Below the pieces are notes generated by a model. That model did not search any database, was not told where the DNA came from, and worked only from the letters and a program-made list of their open reading frames with translations. Below, piece after piece: positions 47,183 to 57,425 of a stretch of 64,000 bases of DNA. The stretch is from contig NZ_JALKIM010000010.1 in assembly GCF_023050945.1 (NCBI RefSeq), positions 20,486-84,485 on the forward strand, given 5' to 3'. Position 1 is the first letter of the stretch; every line of letters begins with the position of its first letter. Made by a program: the position numbers and the translations under genes. Source of the DNA: Anaerobiospirillum sp. NML120448 (GTDB lineage Bacteria > Pseudomonadota > Gammaproteobacteria > Enterobacterales > Succinivibrionaceae).

Positions 47183-48050
47183 ATGGCTAATCTTAAGGGC
47201 ATAAGAGAATGCAAACCTTATGTAAGTGTTAAGACCATACTTACTCAGATAGCTAAAGTTACAGGTTGTTAGGGCCATAGTGTGTGTTTAATAGCCAATC
47301 TTAAGGGCATAAGATATGGCAAACCTTCTGTAAGCGTTAAGCCCCTACTTACTCAGATAGCTAAAGTTCCAGGTTGTTAGGGCCATAGTGTGTGTTTAAT
47401 GGCCAATCTTAAGGGCATAAGATATGGCAAACCGTCTGTAAGTGTTAAGGCCCTACTTACTCAGATAGCTAAAGTTCCAGGCTGTTAGGGCCATAGTGTG
47501 TGTTTAATGGCCAATCTTAAGGGCTTAAGAGATGGCAAACCCTCTGTAAGAGTTAAAGCCCCTACTTACTCAGATAGCTAAAGTGCTAGGCTGTTAGAGC
47601 CATAGTGTGTTTAACAGCCAATCCTAAGGGCTTAAGAGATGGCAAAGCATCTGTAAGTGTTAAGACCCTACTTACTCAGATAGCTAAAGTTACAGGCTAT
47701 TAGGGCCATAGTGTGTGTTTAATGGCTAATCCTAAGGGCATGAGAGATGGCAAACCTTCTGTAAGTGTTAAGCCCCTACTTACTCAGATAGCTAAAGTTC
47801 TAGGCTGTTAGGGCCATAGTGTGTGTTTTATGGCCAATCTTAAGGGCATAAGAGATGGCAAACCTTCTATAAGAGTTAAGCCCCTACTTACTCAGATAGC
47901 TAAAGTTCCAGACTGTTAGGGTCATAGTGTGTGTTTAATGGCCAATCTTAAGGGCATAAGAGAAGGCAAACCGTCTGTAAGAGTTAAGCCCCTACTTACT
48001 CAGATAGCTAAAGTTCCAGGTTGTTAGGGTCATAGTGTGTGTTTAATGGG
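47183..48050 (+). repeat. Array of eight 108-bp tandem repeats with embedded 29-codon ORFs
   Basis: Eight direct units; the landmark CAGATAGC recurs at 47246, 47354, 47462, 47571, 47677, 47785, 47893 and 48001 (spacing 106-109, usually 108). Each unit contains a frame like MANLKGIRDGKPSVSVKPLL continuing TQIAKVPGC then TAG. Five units have an intact ATG frame of 29 aa: 47183-47272, 47399-47488, 47722-47811, 47830-47919 and 47938-48027. Two (47291-47380 and 47614-47703) have ATA or ACA in place of ATG, and one (47507-47581) is shifted by an extra A. No good ribosome site precedes the frames and many differences change amino acids, so coding is unproven. There are no unique spacers, so it is not CRISPR. 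Confidence 0.9.
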
Positions 48051-48436
48051 CTGTTTTTAGCTTTATGGGGCTAATTGTGCTTGTTTAGTTTTTCTATATT
48101 TGGCACAATCGTTCCTAAGTTTGAGTCTTGAGGGCTCGGCCTACCATGAAGGTTGCGATAGCAAGCTGCGCTGCAGCGCTGCGGCAAAGCGGTGAGCGGC
48201 GCTATGGATGCATCAGGCTGCAAGCGGCGCTATCTGATTGCGCTGCTCAAGCGGTGAGAGGCACTGCGAGCAGCGGTGAGCTGCGGAGCAAGATGCAGGC
48301 GGCTGCGAAGGCAGCAGACTGCGGTGGCGGCTGTCGTGAAACCTTATTTCTTTATCCTTTTGCCTTATGGGGCGCAGGGCTGATTATTGGTTTGCTGTGC
48401 GTCTTGGTTAAGGCACTAAGCGGTTGGAATTTTTGC
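48051..48436. other. speA upstream region
   Basis: ATTGTGC (48074-48080) and GCACAAT (48103-48109) form a 7-bp hairpin. Positions 48150-48330 are GC-rich with GCTGCG/GCGGTGAG steps, very unlike the flanks. The frame is open from 48128 but its composition is repeat-like and it aligns with nothing in SpeA, so I treat it as leader. Confidence 0.45.
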
Positions 48437-50317
48437 ATGAGCACATTTAACACAGACTGGTGGGGCAATGGTTACTTTGAAATTAATGACAAGGGCCATG
48501 TTGTCGTTTGTCCAGATCCAGATGTTCCTGAGGCTAAAATTGATTTAGCTGAGTTGGTGGCCTCTAGAGAAAAAAGTGGTCAACGTCTGCCTGCACTATT
48601 TTGTTTCCCTCAGATTCTTCCTCATAGAGTACGTTCTATTAATCGTGCTTTTAAGCAGGCAAGAGAAAGCTATGGCTATACAGGCGATTACTTTTTAGTT
48701 TTCCCAATTAAGGTTAACCAGCATCGCCGTGTGATCGAGGCTTTAACTCAGTCAGGAGAGCCTTTAGGTTTAGAGGCTGGCTCCAAGGCTGAGCTCATGG
48801 TGGTATTAGCCCACGCAGGACGCACTCGTAGTGTAATTGTCTGCAATGGCTATAAAGACCGTGAATATATTCGTATGGCTCTCAATGGCGAGAAAATGGG
48901 CCATAAGGTTTATATCGTTATTGAGAAGCTCTCAGAGCTGCGCTTAGTATTAGAAGAGGCCAAGCGCTTAGAGGTACAACCTCGTTTAGGTGTACGTGCT
49001 CGTTTAGCCTCCCAAGGCTCTGGCAAGTGGCAAGCCTCAGGTGGTGAAAAGTCTAAATTTGGTTTGAGTGCTACTCAAGTCTTAGAGTTAGTATCGGACT
49101 TAAAAGAGCATGATAAGCTTGATTGCTTGCAATTGATTCACTTCCATTTAGGCTCTCAAATGTCTAATATTCGTGACATTGCCAATGGTGTTAGAGAATC
49201 AGCTCGTTTTTATGTTGAGCTTGCTAAATTAGGTGCCAAGATTGAATGCTTTGATGTTGGCGGCGGTTTAGGTGTTGACTACGAGGGCACCAGATCTCAA
49301 TCTGATGGTTCAGTTAACTATGGTTTAGGCGAATATGCCAATAACATTATTTGGGCTATTGGTGATGCTTGTAAGGAAAACAACTTACCTGAGCCTACTG
49401 TGATCACTGAATCTGGTCGTGCAACTACTGCTTATCACACTGTTTTAGTATCAAATGTTATTGGTGTAGAGCGTATTTGCGATGTTCGTAGTGTGGTAGA
49501 GCCTAAAGAGGATGCCCCTCGTCCATTACAATCCATGTGGCATACTTGGCAAGCTATGCATGAGGCAGAGCAGCACCGCTCTTTACGTGAGTGGCTTCAC
49601 GATAGCCAATTAGACCTTAATGATGTTCATCATGGCTTTATTGTAGGTGATTACTCCTTAGAAGAGCGTGCCTATGCCGAGCAATTGTATTTATCAATTT
49701 GCGTTGAGCTCAAAAAGATGCTTGATCCGCTTAACAAGTCCCATCGCATCTTAATTGATGAGCTTGAAGAGCGCATGGCTGATAAGCTCTATGTCAACTT
49801 CTCCTTATTCCAATCGCTACCTGATGCCTGGGGTATTGAGCAGCTCTTCCCTGTAATGCCATTAGAGTTTTTAAACAAGCCATTAACCCGTCGTGCTGTA
49901 CTCTTAGACATTACTTGCGACTCAGATGGTGCCATTAAGCACTATATGGATGGCGACGATGTGGCTAGCACTATGCCATTCCCTGAGTACGATATTGATA
50001 ATCCGCCATACATTGGCTTCTTTATGGTCGGAGCTTACCAAGAAATTTTAGGCAATATGCATAACCTCTTTGGTGATACTGAGGCTGTAGATGTCTATGT
50101 TTATGAAGATGGTAAGGTAAGATTACGTCTTAGCGATGAAGGTGATACTGTAGCTGACATGTTGCAATATGTGCAGCTTGATCCATCCAAGCTATTAAGC
50201 GAGTTTACTCGTGAAGTACGTGATAGTGGTTTAGATGAAACCTTACAACGTCAGCTGATTAATGATTTCAAGACTGGCCTTTATGGCTATACCTACTTAG
50301 AAGAAGATCAAATTTAA
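48437..50317 (+). CDS. speA: Biosynthetic arginine decarboxylase
   Basis: A 626-aa PLP enzyme converting arginine to agmatine, the first step of the agmatine route to putrescine. The start at 48437 ([20 protein letters not shown]) matches the known SpeA N-terminus; the frame is open further upstream but not SpeA-like. FPIKVNQ carries the PLP lysine (Lys92). [52 protein letters not shown] and [11 protein letters not shown] are family blocks. Length is near E. coli SpeA (658 aa). agmatinase speB starts 12 bp downstream, forming an operon. Confidence 0.95.
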   Translation: MSTFNTDWWGNGYFEINDKGHVVVCPDPDVPEAKIDLAELVASREKSGQRLPALFCFPQILPHRVRSINRAFKQARESYGYTGDYFLVFPIKVNQHRRVIEALTQSGEPLGLEAGSKAELMVVLAHAGRTRSVIVCNGYKDREYIRMALNGEKMGHKVYIVIEKLSELRLVLEEAKRLEVQPRLGVRARLASQGSGKWQASGGEKSKFGLSATQVLELVSDLKEHDKLDCLQLIHFHLGSQMSNIRDIANGVRESARFYVELAKLGAKIECFDVGGGLGVDYEGTRSQSDGSVNYGLGEYANNIIWAIGDACKENNLPEPTVITESGRATTAYHTVLVSNVIGVERICDVRSVVEPKEDAPRPLQSMWHTWQAMHEAEQHRSLREWLHDSQLDLNDVHHGFIVGDYSLEERAYAEQLYLSICVELKKMLDPLNKSHRILIDELEERMADKLYVNFSLFQSLPDAWGIEQLFPVMPLEFLNKPLTRRAVLLDITCDSDGAIKHYMDGDDVASTMPFPEYDIDNPPYIGFFMVGAYQEILGNMHNLFGDTEAVDVYVYEDGKVRLRLSDEGDTVADMLQYVQLDPSKLLSEFTREVRDSGLDETLQRQLINDFKTGLYGYTYLEEDQI

Positions 50318-50329
50318 GGGCTATTTGTC

Positions 50330-51271
50330 ATGGATAAATTCCAAACTTTAGGTAATAAGGAAGATACCTCTTTAGTAGCAAACAGCTTTGGCTACTTAAG
50401 AAGTCCTTTAGTGTTCAATCCTTATGAGTGTCAAGCTGATGTAGCCATCACTGGTGTGCCATTTGATATTGCTACCTCTGGCCGTTCAGGCTCACGCTTT
50501 GGCCCTCAAAGCATTAGAGCTATTTCCACTCAATTAGATTGGGAGCACTGCCGCTATCCTTGGGACTTTTGCCTCAAAGATAAATTAAAGCTCATTGACT
50601 GTGGTGACTTAGTTTATTCTTTTGGTGATGCTAAAAGCATGGCCAAGGCTTTAGAAGAGCACACTTTAGCCCTCTTAAAGTCTGGCAAGACCTGTCTTAC
50701 TTTTGGTGGTGATCACTTCATTACCCTACCGCTGTTACGTGCACATGCTAAGCATTTTTGCGCTGATGGTTCTAAGCTCTCTTTACTGCATTTTGATGCC
50801 CACTCTGATACCTATTCTAATGGCTCAGATGCTGACCATGGCACTATGTTCTACCATGCCCCAATGGAAGGCTTAATTGATCCAAGTAAGTCAGTACAAG
50901 TAGGCATTCGTACTGAGTTTGATAAGAGCTTAGGCTTCAATGTTATCCATGGTGCTATGGCCAATGATATGAGCGTTGAGCAAATCATTGAGAGCATTGA
51001 AAAGACTGTAGGTGATAACAAGGTTTATTTAACCTTTGATATTGACTGCTTAGATCCAGCCTACGCTCCAGGCACTGGTACCCCAGTATGCGGTGGTTTA
51101 AGCACTGATAAGATCTTAAAGATTATTCGTGGCTTAAAGAAGCTTAATATTGTGGGCTATGATGTAGTTGAGGTAGCGCCTGTCTATGACCATGGTGAAA
51201 TTACCTCCTTAGCTGCTGCTACTTTAGCCTTAGATATGCTTTACTTACACGCCAGCGCTAAAGCTAAATAA
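50330..51271 (+). CDS. speB: Agmatinase
   Basis: A 313-aa cytosolic binuclear manganese ureohydrolase converting agmatine to putrescine and urea. The metal-binding motifs are complete: [24 protein letters not shown], a His in DADHGTMF and [34 protein letters not shown] near the N-terminus is typical. It starts 12 bp after speA, so the pair makes putrescine from arginine; a PotF-like binding protein elsewhere in the window may scavenge the same compound. A terminator follows. Confidence 0.95.
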   Translation: MDKFQTLGNKEDTSLVANSFGYLRSPLVFNPYECQADVAITGVPFDIATSGRSGSRFGPQSIRAISTQLDWEHCRYPWDFCLKDKLKLIDCGDLVYSFGDAKSMAKALEEHTLALLKSGKTCLTFGGDHFITLPLLRAHAKHFCADGSKLSLLHFDAHSDTYSNGSDADHGTMFYHAPMEGLIDPSKSVQVGIRTEFDKSLGFNVIHGAMANDMSVEQIIESIEKTVGDNKVYLTFDIDCLDPAYAPGTGTPVCGGLSTDKILKIIRGLKKLNIVGYDVVEVAPVYDHGEITSLAAATLALDMLYLHASAKAK

Positions 51272-51302
51272 GCTCTGGTAATTACTTATTATTAACCTTA
51301 AT

Positions 51303-51345
51303 AAGCCGTCATAGGGCTATACCTTGGCGGCTTGTTTCTTTTTTT
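51303..51345 (+). terminator. speAB terminator
   Basis: AAGCCGTCA (51303-51311) pairs with TGGCGGCTT (51325-51333, one G-U), followed by GTTTCTTTTTTT. Confidence 0.8.
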
Positions 51346-51362
51346 TAAATATTACCTATCCT

Positions 51363-52049
51363 ATGTCTCACCATATCCCTTGCATCAACCCTAAAGCTGT
51401 AATCTTTGATCTTGATGGTACTTTACTCGACACTGCCCCAGACATTATTTCCGCTTGTAATGCTACTTTAGAGCACTTTGGTTATCAGCCTATTGATAAT
51501 GAGTTGGCTCATAGCAAAATGACAGCTGGCATGAGAGAGCTGTTAAAACTTGGTATTCCTCAAAGTGAGCATGATAGTGCTGATATTGCAGGTGCTATGC
51601 GCTCTTATTTTGCCCAATATTATCTTGACCATATTAATGTTCATACCAAGTCATTTGAGGGTATTGAAGCGCTGTTAGATGATTTAAAGGCTGCTAACAT
51701 TAAAGTTGCGGTAGTTACTAATAAGTACTATGACATGGCCCAAAAGCTCTTATCACAATATCCTTTTTATAAGGATTTAGCCCTGATTTTAGGCTGTGAT
51801 AGTATTGCCAATAGTAAGCCTCATCCTGAGCCTATTTTAAAAACACTAAGCCACCTTAATATTGGCCCTTATGATGCTGTTTATGTAGGTGATCACTTAA
51901 ACGACATTATGGCTGCTAATAGAGCTAAAACCCATTCAGCTGTAGCCTTATGGGGCTATGGTGCACAAGAGTGTGGTGATCCTAAAACTTGGTGTGCTCA
52001 CTTTTTACTCAATAGTGTTGCAGATTTAAGAGCCTTATGCCTCAAATAA
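51363..52049 (+). CDS. HAD-family phosphatase, phosphoglycolate phosphatase-like
   Basis: A 228-aa cytosolic haloacid-dehalogenase hydrolase. Motif I is AVIFDLDGTLLDT with the nucleophile Asp; a helical cap follows; motif II is VAVVTNK; the Lys of motif III is in SIANSKPHPEP; and motif IV is VYVGDHLNDIMAA. The cap and C-terminal features fit Gph/PGP-type enzymes, but substrate is not fixed by sequence. The ATG at 51363 is chosen since the in-frame TTG at 51324 lies inside the speAB terminator stem. There is no obvious ribosome site. Confidence 0.85.
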   Translation: MSHHIPCINPKAVIFDLDGTLLDTAPDIISACNATLEHFGYQPIDNELAHSKMTAGMRELLKLGIPQSEHDSADIAGAMRSYFAQYYLDHINVHTKSFEGIEALLDDLKAANIKVAVVTNKYYDMAQKLLSQYPFYKDLALILGCDSIANSKPHPEPILKTLSHLNIGPYDAVYVGDHLNDIMAANRAKTHSAVALWGYGAQECGDPKTWCAHFLLNSVADLRALCLK

Positions 52050-52257
52050 GTGCTTTTTACTAAGCAATATTATTTTTGGGAACTAACTTAAATTTTGCTA
52101 GTCAATATAGGCAAAGACAAGCATAATGGCCTATACCCTTGGCTTTATTAGCACACTTAATGAGTCTCATATTTGTATCTTGCCTAGGTATTATTAAGCT
52201 AATTAAGCTATAATGCTTTTTTATTATTATTGCCTAGTTTTAAGCTGATTAACAAAT

Positions 52258-53433
52258 ATGGGTAAGTTTATGCGCTCATTATTGCCTTGCAAAAATAAAT
52301 TATTGTCCTTGGCTTTGCCTATTACTTATGCCACAGTATTTTTAAGTAGCGCTTCTCTTACCATGGCAGCCACTGTTTATGATCATGAGGGCACTAGCTT
52401 AGATATCTTTGGCAATATTAGAGCTATGTATGTCAATGAACATGCCTATCAAGATATTGCTAAATACGATAGCAAGGATAATGGCATTTATGCTAGCGCA
52501 CGCCTGGGCATTGCCGCTCGTAGCTCCATTAATCATGGCTTAGATGCTATTGCTATGGCCCAATGGGACACTAAGGCAGATGAACAAGGTCATTATGGTT
52601 ATTTAGGGCAAACTAAATACATGTTTGCAGGCTTTGATGCCTACCAATATGGAACCTTAATCGCAGGCCGTGGAGATAATGCTTACTATAGCGTAGCAGG
52701 AGCTACCGATATCTTTAATATCATTGATGCTCAAGCTAGCGACTATTATATTTATGGAGATCAAAGACCTTCACAGCTCATGTACTCTTTGCGAGCATTA
52801 AGCTGGGATTTAAAGCTCTCTTATATGCTAGCCACTAATGAATTAGGGCAGACCCCGCTCAACGCAAAAAGAGGTATGTCAGCTTCGATCTCTACCAAGT
52901 TTGGCGATGATATTACCTTTGCCTATGGTATTGACTATTACAAATTCAACTTTGATGTAAATCAAAGTAGTGCTGAGCAATTCTTTGCTCATCAATTTGT
53001 TGCCGACGGTTTTAGCTATACTGATGCGCTCATGCGCTCTCAAAACCATCATGTAGGCACCAAAAAAGAATATGGCATGGCCTTGTCATATGGTGTATTA
53101 GGATCAGGCCTCTATGCTGCCTTAGTATTAGGCACTACTGATTATGATTACCTGGCTCACCAGCTCTATACTGTAGATACTGCTATCAACTACACTATGG
53201 ATAATGGTGTTTCCATGAGCCTAGGCTATGGCCTTAAGCGCTATGAGGATATAAATATAGTTTCCCAGTTAACTGTAGGACTAAGTTATCAAGTTAACTC
53301 TGTATTTAAGCTTTTTAGCGAAGCCCAATTTAATCTTGATGGTGAGGCAGATCAGTTTTATGGCAAAACAATGTGCGATCTGCTTAACTTAAATGAAAAC
53401 AAAATAGCCCTGGGTGCTGAAATTAGTTTCTAA
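52258..53433 (+). CDS. General outer-membrane porin
   Basis: A 391-aa beta-barrel porin. The signal peptide ends near SLTMAA (residue ~38). The mature start (ATVYDHEGTSLDIFGNIRAMYV) resembles the first strand of OmpC/OmpU-type trimeric porins, with alternating hydrophobic residues throughout. Arg and Asp clusters (LIAGRGDNAYYS) fit the L3 constriction loop, and the last residue is Phe (KIALGAEISF), as required for barrel assembly. It lets small hydrophilic solutes cross the outer membrane. The ATG at 52258 or the one at 52270 may be used. The next gene starts 55 bp later and may be co-transcribed. Confidence 0.85.
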   Translation: MGKFMRSLLPCKNKLLSLALPITYATVFLSSASLTMAATVYDHEGTSLDIFGNIRAMYVNEHAYQDIAKYDSKDNGIYASARLGIAARSSINHGLDAIAMAQWDTKADEQGHYGYLGQTKYMFAGFDAYQYGTLIAGRGDNAYYSVAGATDIFNIIDAQASDYYIYGDQRPSQLMYSLRALSWDLKLSYMLATNELGQTPLNAKRGMSASISTKFGDDITFAYGIDYYKFNFDVNQSSAEQFFAHQFVADGFSYTDALMRSQNHHVGTKKEYGMALSYGVLGSGLYAALVLGTTDYDYLAHQLYTVDTAINYTMDNGVSMSLGYGLKRYEDINIVSQLTVGLSYQVNSVFKLFSEAQFNLDGEADQFYGKTMCDLLNLNENKIALGAEISF

Positions 53434-53488
53434 TTAAGCTAAGATCGGTTGTCCCAATAAGTATTAATTTTTTTAGAGAACTTATATC

Positions 53489-54325
53489 ATGTCCAAACTA
53501 GGTGCTTTACTTAAAGTTAGTGCACTAGCAGGTGCCTTAGCTCTTACCACTGGCGTATATGCAGCCTCTTTTAAGGTTCCTGTAAACTACTCTGTTGAGT
53601 TAGTTGATGGCCAGACCTCTAACTTCGAATACAATCGTTTCGACCGTACTATTACCTTAAGCCCAGGTCGTCACCAGCTTGTTATGTTATTTGAAGGCAC
53701 CTTTGGCAACTCTCGTGAGTCTCGTCTCTATCAAGCTGCTAACCCAATCGTAATTGAAATTACTGACATGCCTGCTGATGCTCAGTATACCTTCACTTAC
53801 CAAAAGCCAAGAGATGAAAGAGAAGCTGAGAATTACACTCGTTCTCAAAAGATTAACTTAATCAATGATGCCACTAAGGCACCTTTAAGCCAGGACGAGG
53901 CTAGCTACTATTTATTAACCTCTGACTCTGGCTTTGCTATTTTACGTGATTATCGTGAAGACCTAGCCTCAGTAGGTCGCCTCTATGCCCCAGCTAAGGT
54001 ATTTGAGGAAATGCGCTCTAACACTAACCGTGTGTCCGTAAACGAGAATAATGTAACTACTGTTCAGGCTCGTATTAGTGGCTACAAGGGTGACTATGCC
54101 AACCCTGGTACTGTAGCTCCAGAGGGCAACAATATGGCAGCAGCAAGTGTTGCAGCAACCACTGCTGTAGCCGCTCCTGGTGTTGCTACTGTTCAGGCCA
54201 AGTCTGGTGGCAAGAACGCTCAAACTCCAGCTGCTAACGCTACCTTTGACCAATTAGTACAAATTTATGAGTCCTCTGATGACGCAACCAAGCTTAAGTT
54301 TGTTAAGTACATCATGTCTCACTAA
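53489..54325 (+). CDS. DUF2057 (YccT/CsgI-like) periplasmic protein
   Basis: A 278-aa secreted protein with a signal peptide cut after VYAA (residue ~26). The mature start FKVPVNYSVELVDGQTSNFE and the segment LSPGRHQLVMLFEGTFG are typical of DUF2057, as is the short C-terminal helix FDQLVQIYESSDDATKLKFVKYI split across the end. E. coli YccT (CsgI) inhibits curli assembly; whether that holds here is unknown, and no curli genes are in the window. An Ala/Val-rich linker (~205-240) is a local low-complexity stretch. It follows the porin gene and precedes a strong terminator. Confidence 0.78.
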   Translation: MSKLGALLKVSALAGALALTTGVYAASFKVPVNYSVELVDGQTSNFEYNRFDRTITLSPGRHQLVMLFEGTFGNSRESRLYQAANPIVIEITDMPADAQYTFTYQKPRDEREAENYTRSQKINLINDATKAPLSQDEASYYLLTSDSGFAILRDYREDLASVGRLYAPAKVFEEMRSNTNRVSVNENNVTTVQARISGYKGDYANPGTVAPEGNNMAAASVAATTAVAAPGVATVQAKSGGKNAQTPAANATFDQLVQIYESSDDATKLKFVKYIMSH

Positions 54326-54788
54326 AACCAAATAATCAAAACTAAGTATTTTTACAGGCCTGGCCCCAATTACCAGGCCTGTTCTTTTTTATTCCACCTA
54401 CCAAGCCCAGACCAGGCTCAGGCAAGGTTGAGCCTTGCCAGGCCCAGCTGAGCTTAGCCAGGTCAAGCCAAGCCAGGCCAGGCCAGGCCCAGCATTGCTT
54501 GACCAAACAGGGCCAAGCCAACCCTGCCTCGCTACCAACGCTCAGCTACAGCCTAGCCTCGCAGCAGCAGCCTTACTCAAAGTCCAGCTTTATTGGGTCA
54601 ATTTTAGCCCCGTTTGCCTGGGCTCCCAGTACTACCAGAGCACACAGGGCTTGCCAGAGCTTCCCTGGGCTTTCAGGGCCTCTCTGAGCTTGCCTGAGCT
54701 TAACCTAGTTGACAGAGCCTTGGACTTACGTATTACTTGGCATATTTTGATTAGCCATGGGTCTAGCTTATGGCTTAGAGCCTAGAGC
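54326..54788. other. Convergent region with AGGCC-type repeats
   Basis: 463 bp between the convergent DUF2057 and uvrC genes. After the terminator (54354-54390) it is a GC-rich tract of GCCAGGCC/AGCCAAGCC steps (54410-54500) and GAGCTTGCC steps. ORFs here reflect the repeats. Confidence 0.45.
54354..54390 (+). terminator. Terminator after DUF2057 gene
   Basis: ACAGGCCTGG (54354-54363) and CCAGGCCTGT (54373-54382) form a perfect 10-bp stem, followed by TCTTTTTT. Confidence 0.9.
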
Positions 54789-57425
54789 TTAGGCATGCAG
54801 CTGGTCGTAGATGTGCTGGGCCAGCTTAGGGCTAATGCCTGGGACTTTTTGCAGCTCTGAGACGCTAGCTTTTAAGACCTCTTGCATACCACCTAAGTGT
54901 TTTAATAAAGCCTGTCTACGCTTTGGGCCAATTCCTGAGATGGATTCGAGTTTTGAGGTACGGCGCTCTTTGGAGCGGCGATTTCTGTGTCCTGTAATGG
55001 CAAAGCGGTGCGATTCATCTCTAATATGAATTACTAATTGTAGCGCAGGGCTATTTAAACCAAGTTTAATGCGCTCATGGCTAAAAGCCTTGATTAAGGT
55101 CTCAAGACCCTCTTTTCTGCCCTCACCTTTAGCTACAGCCACAATATTAGGCATAGGGGTAGTACAGTGCTCAAATTGCTCCGTTAAGACCTCCTCAGCC
55201 TGCTTTAACTGACCAGGGCCACCATCAATAAAGATTAATTGCGGACATTCTGAGCCGTCAGGATCTTTAAAGCGTCTTTGTAAAACCTGATGCATAGCCG
55301 CAAAGTCATCACTTGGAGTAATGCCTTCAATATTATAGCGGCGATACCTTGAACTATCTGGGCCCTCACGATTAAAGACTACGCAAGAACCTACAGTAAG
55401 CTCACCCATGGTATGAGAAATGTCATAGCACTCCATACGCTTAATACCGCTAAGACCAAGTAAGCTTTCTAAATCCTTAATTCTTTGTTCTGCTGTAGAC
55501 TGAGAGCCCAATTTAGCATCTAAAGCAACTTGAGCATTAGCCATAGCCAAGAGCAAATACTTTTTCTTAGCGCCACGAGCACCTTTAACAAAACGTATCT
55601 TCTTATCAAAGCGCTCTTTAATGGCTGTTTTAAGTACTTCTAACTCGCCAAGACCTTGCTCCTTCGAGCTATCTTTACTCTCTTGACTATTGTCACCATC
55701 CCCATCAGCCCCAGCAGCAACCACAGCCCCTGCTACGGATACAGACTCAGTGGCTAGTGCTGCTGCCGCTGCAGCTGCCGCTGCCGCTGCGCTCTCAACT
55801 GACACTCTCTGAGCCTTAGTTTCAGCATCATTGCCAGCGCCAGGCTCAGCTGTGTCTAGCGCCCGCTCTTGCTCTTGTTCCTGTTCTAAGAGCATAGCAG
55901 CTTGTTGCTTGCTCTTAATTTGGCCAATAAAAGCCTTGGCCTCTGAAAAGTCATCCTTATTAGAACTACTCTCTTGAGTGGCCAAAGATAAGCTTTCTTG
56001 GTAGGCTTGCTTGCGATAATTGCGCCGCTCTGCCCAATGCTCTTGTTTTACCTTAAGCTGAGGCTTACAACTACTGTTATGAAGCTCAGTCCTTGGCTTA
56101 GGGGCCTTGCTTACCTGTGGCTCTCCATCAAGGTCGGCAAAATCAATTTCCTCTAAATCGTCCAAGAACTCATCACTAAAGTCCTCCTGATGGCGCACTT
56201 GGGCAGGCTCTTGACCATGCGCTTGCTCATGTGCTTGCTCAGGCACTGGCATTGCCTGACTTTGGGAGGTAGTTGGCGGCTCTAGTTGCTGTTGCTCTAT
56301 TGGCTCTAGCTGCTCTATAGGAGCTTGATTCTTGGAAGTAAGATCAATTACTACCTCATCAGGAATAAGGTTAGGATGCTCATCGTTTAGATAAAATTGG
56401 CAGAGAAAAGATAAAACTATATCCTCACTGCTTTGCTCATAATCTCTAAGCTTGGGGAAAAAAGAACGACTTCCAAAAATACGGCCATGTCTAATGAATA
56501 AAACATGGATACAGGCCATACCTTCACGCATAGCAAAGCCAATAATATCTACAGGGTACTCAATACCACTAATGATACTATTGCTCTCTTGAACACGGCG
56601 TAAAGTAGTTAATTGATCTCTAAGAGCTGCTGCTTGCTCAAACTCCATTTTGCTTGCATGCTCTTCCATCTTTTGCACTATGGCGCTTAAGAGTTCTTGA
56701 TTTCGTCCTTGCAAAAAGAGCCTAATCAAATCTACTTGCTCATGGTATTGCTGTTCTTGCTCTTTACTCATAGGAACACAAGGGGCTAAGCACTTACCTA
56801 TTTGTGCCATTAAACAAGGACGAGAGCGGTGGGCATAGACTGTGTCTTCACACTGTCTAATAGGAAAAAGCTTTTGCATGAGGCGTAAACTATCTTTAAC
56901 GGCACTAGAGTCTGGAAATGGGCCAAAATAATCGCCCTTCTTTCTTTTAGCACCACGATGAAAGTAAATACCAGGATGCTCATGCTCGCTAGTAAGCAAT
57001 AAATAAGGATATGACTTATCGTCACGTAGCAAAATATTGTAGTGAGGCTGGTATTTCTTAATCAGCTCGTTTTCTAAGATTAAGGCTTCGGTCTCAGAGA
57101 AGGTAATAGTAAATTCAATACGAGCAATATGAGATACTAAGGCACTAGTTTTGGCATTTTGCTCTTTAACAAAATAAGAGCTCAGACGCTTTTTTAAGTC
57201 CTTGGCCTTACCAACATAAATTACTTCATTTGCTTGGTTATACATGCGATAACAGCCAGGAAGCCCAGGAACAGTCTTTAAAAATGCCTTAGCATCAAAT
57301 GGTTGCAGCTCATGCCCATTCCCCTGCTCTTGCTCCTGCCCCTGCTCTCGCTTTTGCCCTTGACCTTGCACTTGCTCATGCTCATGCTCTTGAACAAAAT
57401 TTGGCTCACTAGTATTAGCTTGCAT
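54789..57425 (-). CDS. uvrC: Excinuclease ABC subunit C with a ~230-residue disordered insert
   Basis: An 878-aa nucleotide-excision-repair nuclease; E. coli UvrC is 610 aa. Residues 1-42 are a Gln/Glu-rich extension (EQVQGQGQ, EQGQEQEQG). The GIY-YIG domain (3' incision) spans ~54-130 with LPGCYRMYN and VIYVGKAKDLKKRL. Cys residues near 192-216 and the UVR helix at ~245-280 (UvrB contact) follow. Residues ~366-596 are a non-homologous acidic, Gln/Ala-rich insert with a run of 11 Ala. The RNase-H-type domain (5' incision) resumes with MECYDISH (Asp668), FIDGGPGQL (Asp734) and RDESHRF; two helix-hairpin-helices end the protein. All catalytic residues are kept, so it should be active. Residues 1-35 could be omitted by a later start. 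Confidence 0.92.
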   Translation of the reverse strand: MQANTSEPNFVQEHEHEQVQGQGQKREQGQEQEQGNGHELQPFDAKAFLKTVPGLPGCYRMYNQANEVIYVGKAKDLKKRLSSYFVKEQNAKTSALVSHIARIEFTITFSETEALILENELIKKYQPHYNILLRDDKSYPYLLLTSEHEHPGIYFHRGAKRKKGDYFGPFPDSSAVKDSLRLMQKLFPIRQCEDTVYAHRSRPCLMAQIGKCLAPCVPMSKEQEQQYHEQVDLIRLFLQGRNQELLSAIVQKMEEHASKMEFEQAAALRDQLTTLRRVQESNSIISGIEYPVDIIGFAMREGMACIHVLFIRHGRIFGSRSFFPKLRDYEQSSEDIVLSFLCQFYLNDEHPNLIPDEVVIDLTSKNQAPIEQLEPIEQQQLEPPTTSQSQAMPVPEQAHEQAHGQEPAQVRHQEDFSDEFLDDLEEIDFADLDGEPQVSKAPKPRTELHNSSCKPQLKVKQEHWAERRNYRKQAYQESLSLATQESSSNKDDFSEAKAFIGQIKSKQQAAMLLEQEQEQERALDTAEPGAGNDAETKAQRVSVESAAAAAAAAAAALATESVSVAGAVVAAGADGDGDNSQESKDSSKEQGLGELEVLKTAIKERFDKKIRFVKGARGAKKKYLLLAMANAQVALDAKLGSQSTAEQRIKDLESLLGLSGIKRMECYDISHTMGELTVGSCVVFNREGPDSSRYRRYNIEGITPSDDFAAMHQVLQRRFKDPDGSECPQLIFIDGGPGQLKQAEEVLTEQFEHCTTPMPNIVAVAKGEGRKEGLETLIKAFSHERIKLGLNSPALQLVIHIRDESHRFAITGHRNRRSKERRTSKLESISGIGPKRRQALLKHLGGMQEVLKASVSELQKVPGISPKLAQHIYDQLHA

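Noticed and set aside
47183..48050. CRISPR array
   Set aside because: Units are directly abutting 108-bp near-copies with no unique spacers and no cas genes nearby.
48128..48436. 103-codon N-terminal extension of SpeA
   Set aside because: The frame is open but GC-rich, repeat-like and unrelated to SpeA; the family N-terminus begins at 48437.
54435..54785. 116-codon ORF between DUF2057 and uvrC
   Set aside because: Built of Pro/Ser/Gln from AGGCC-type repeats after a terminator; no ribosome site.
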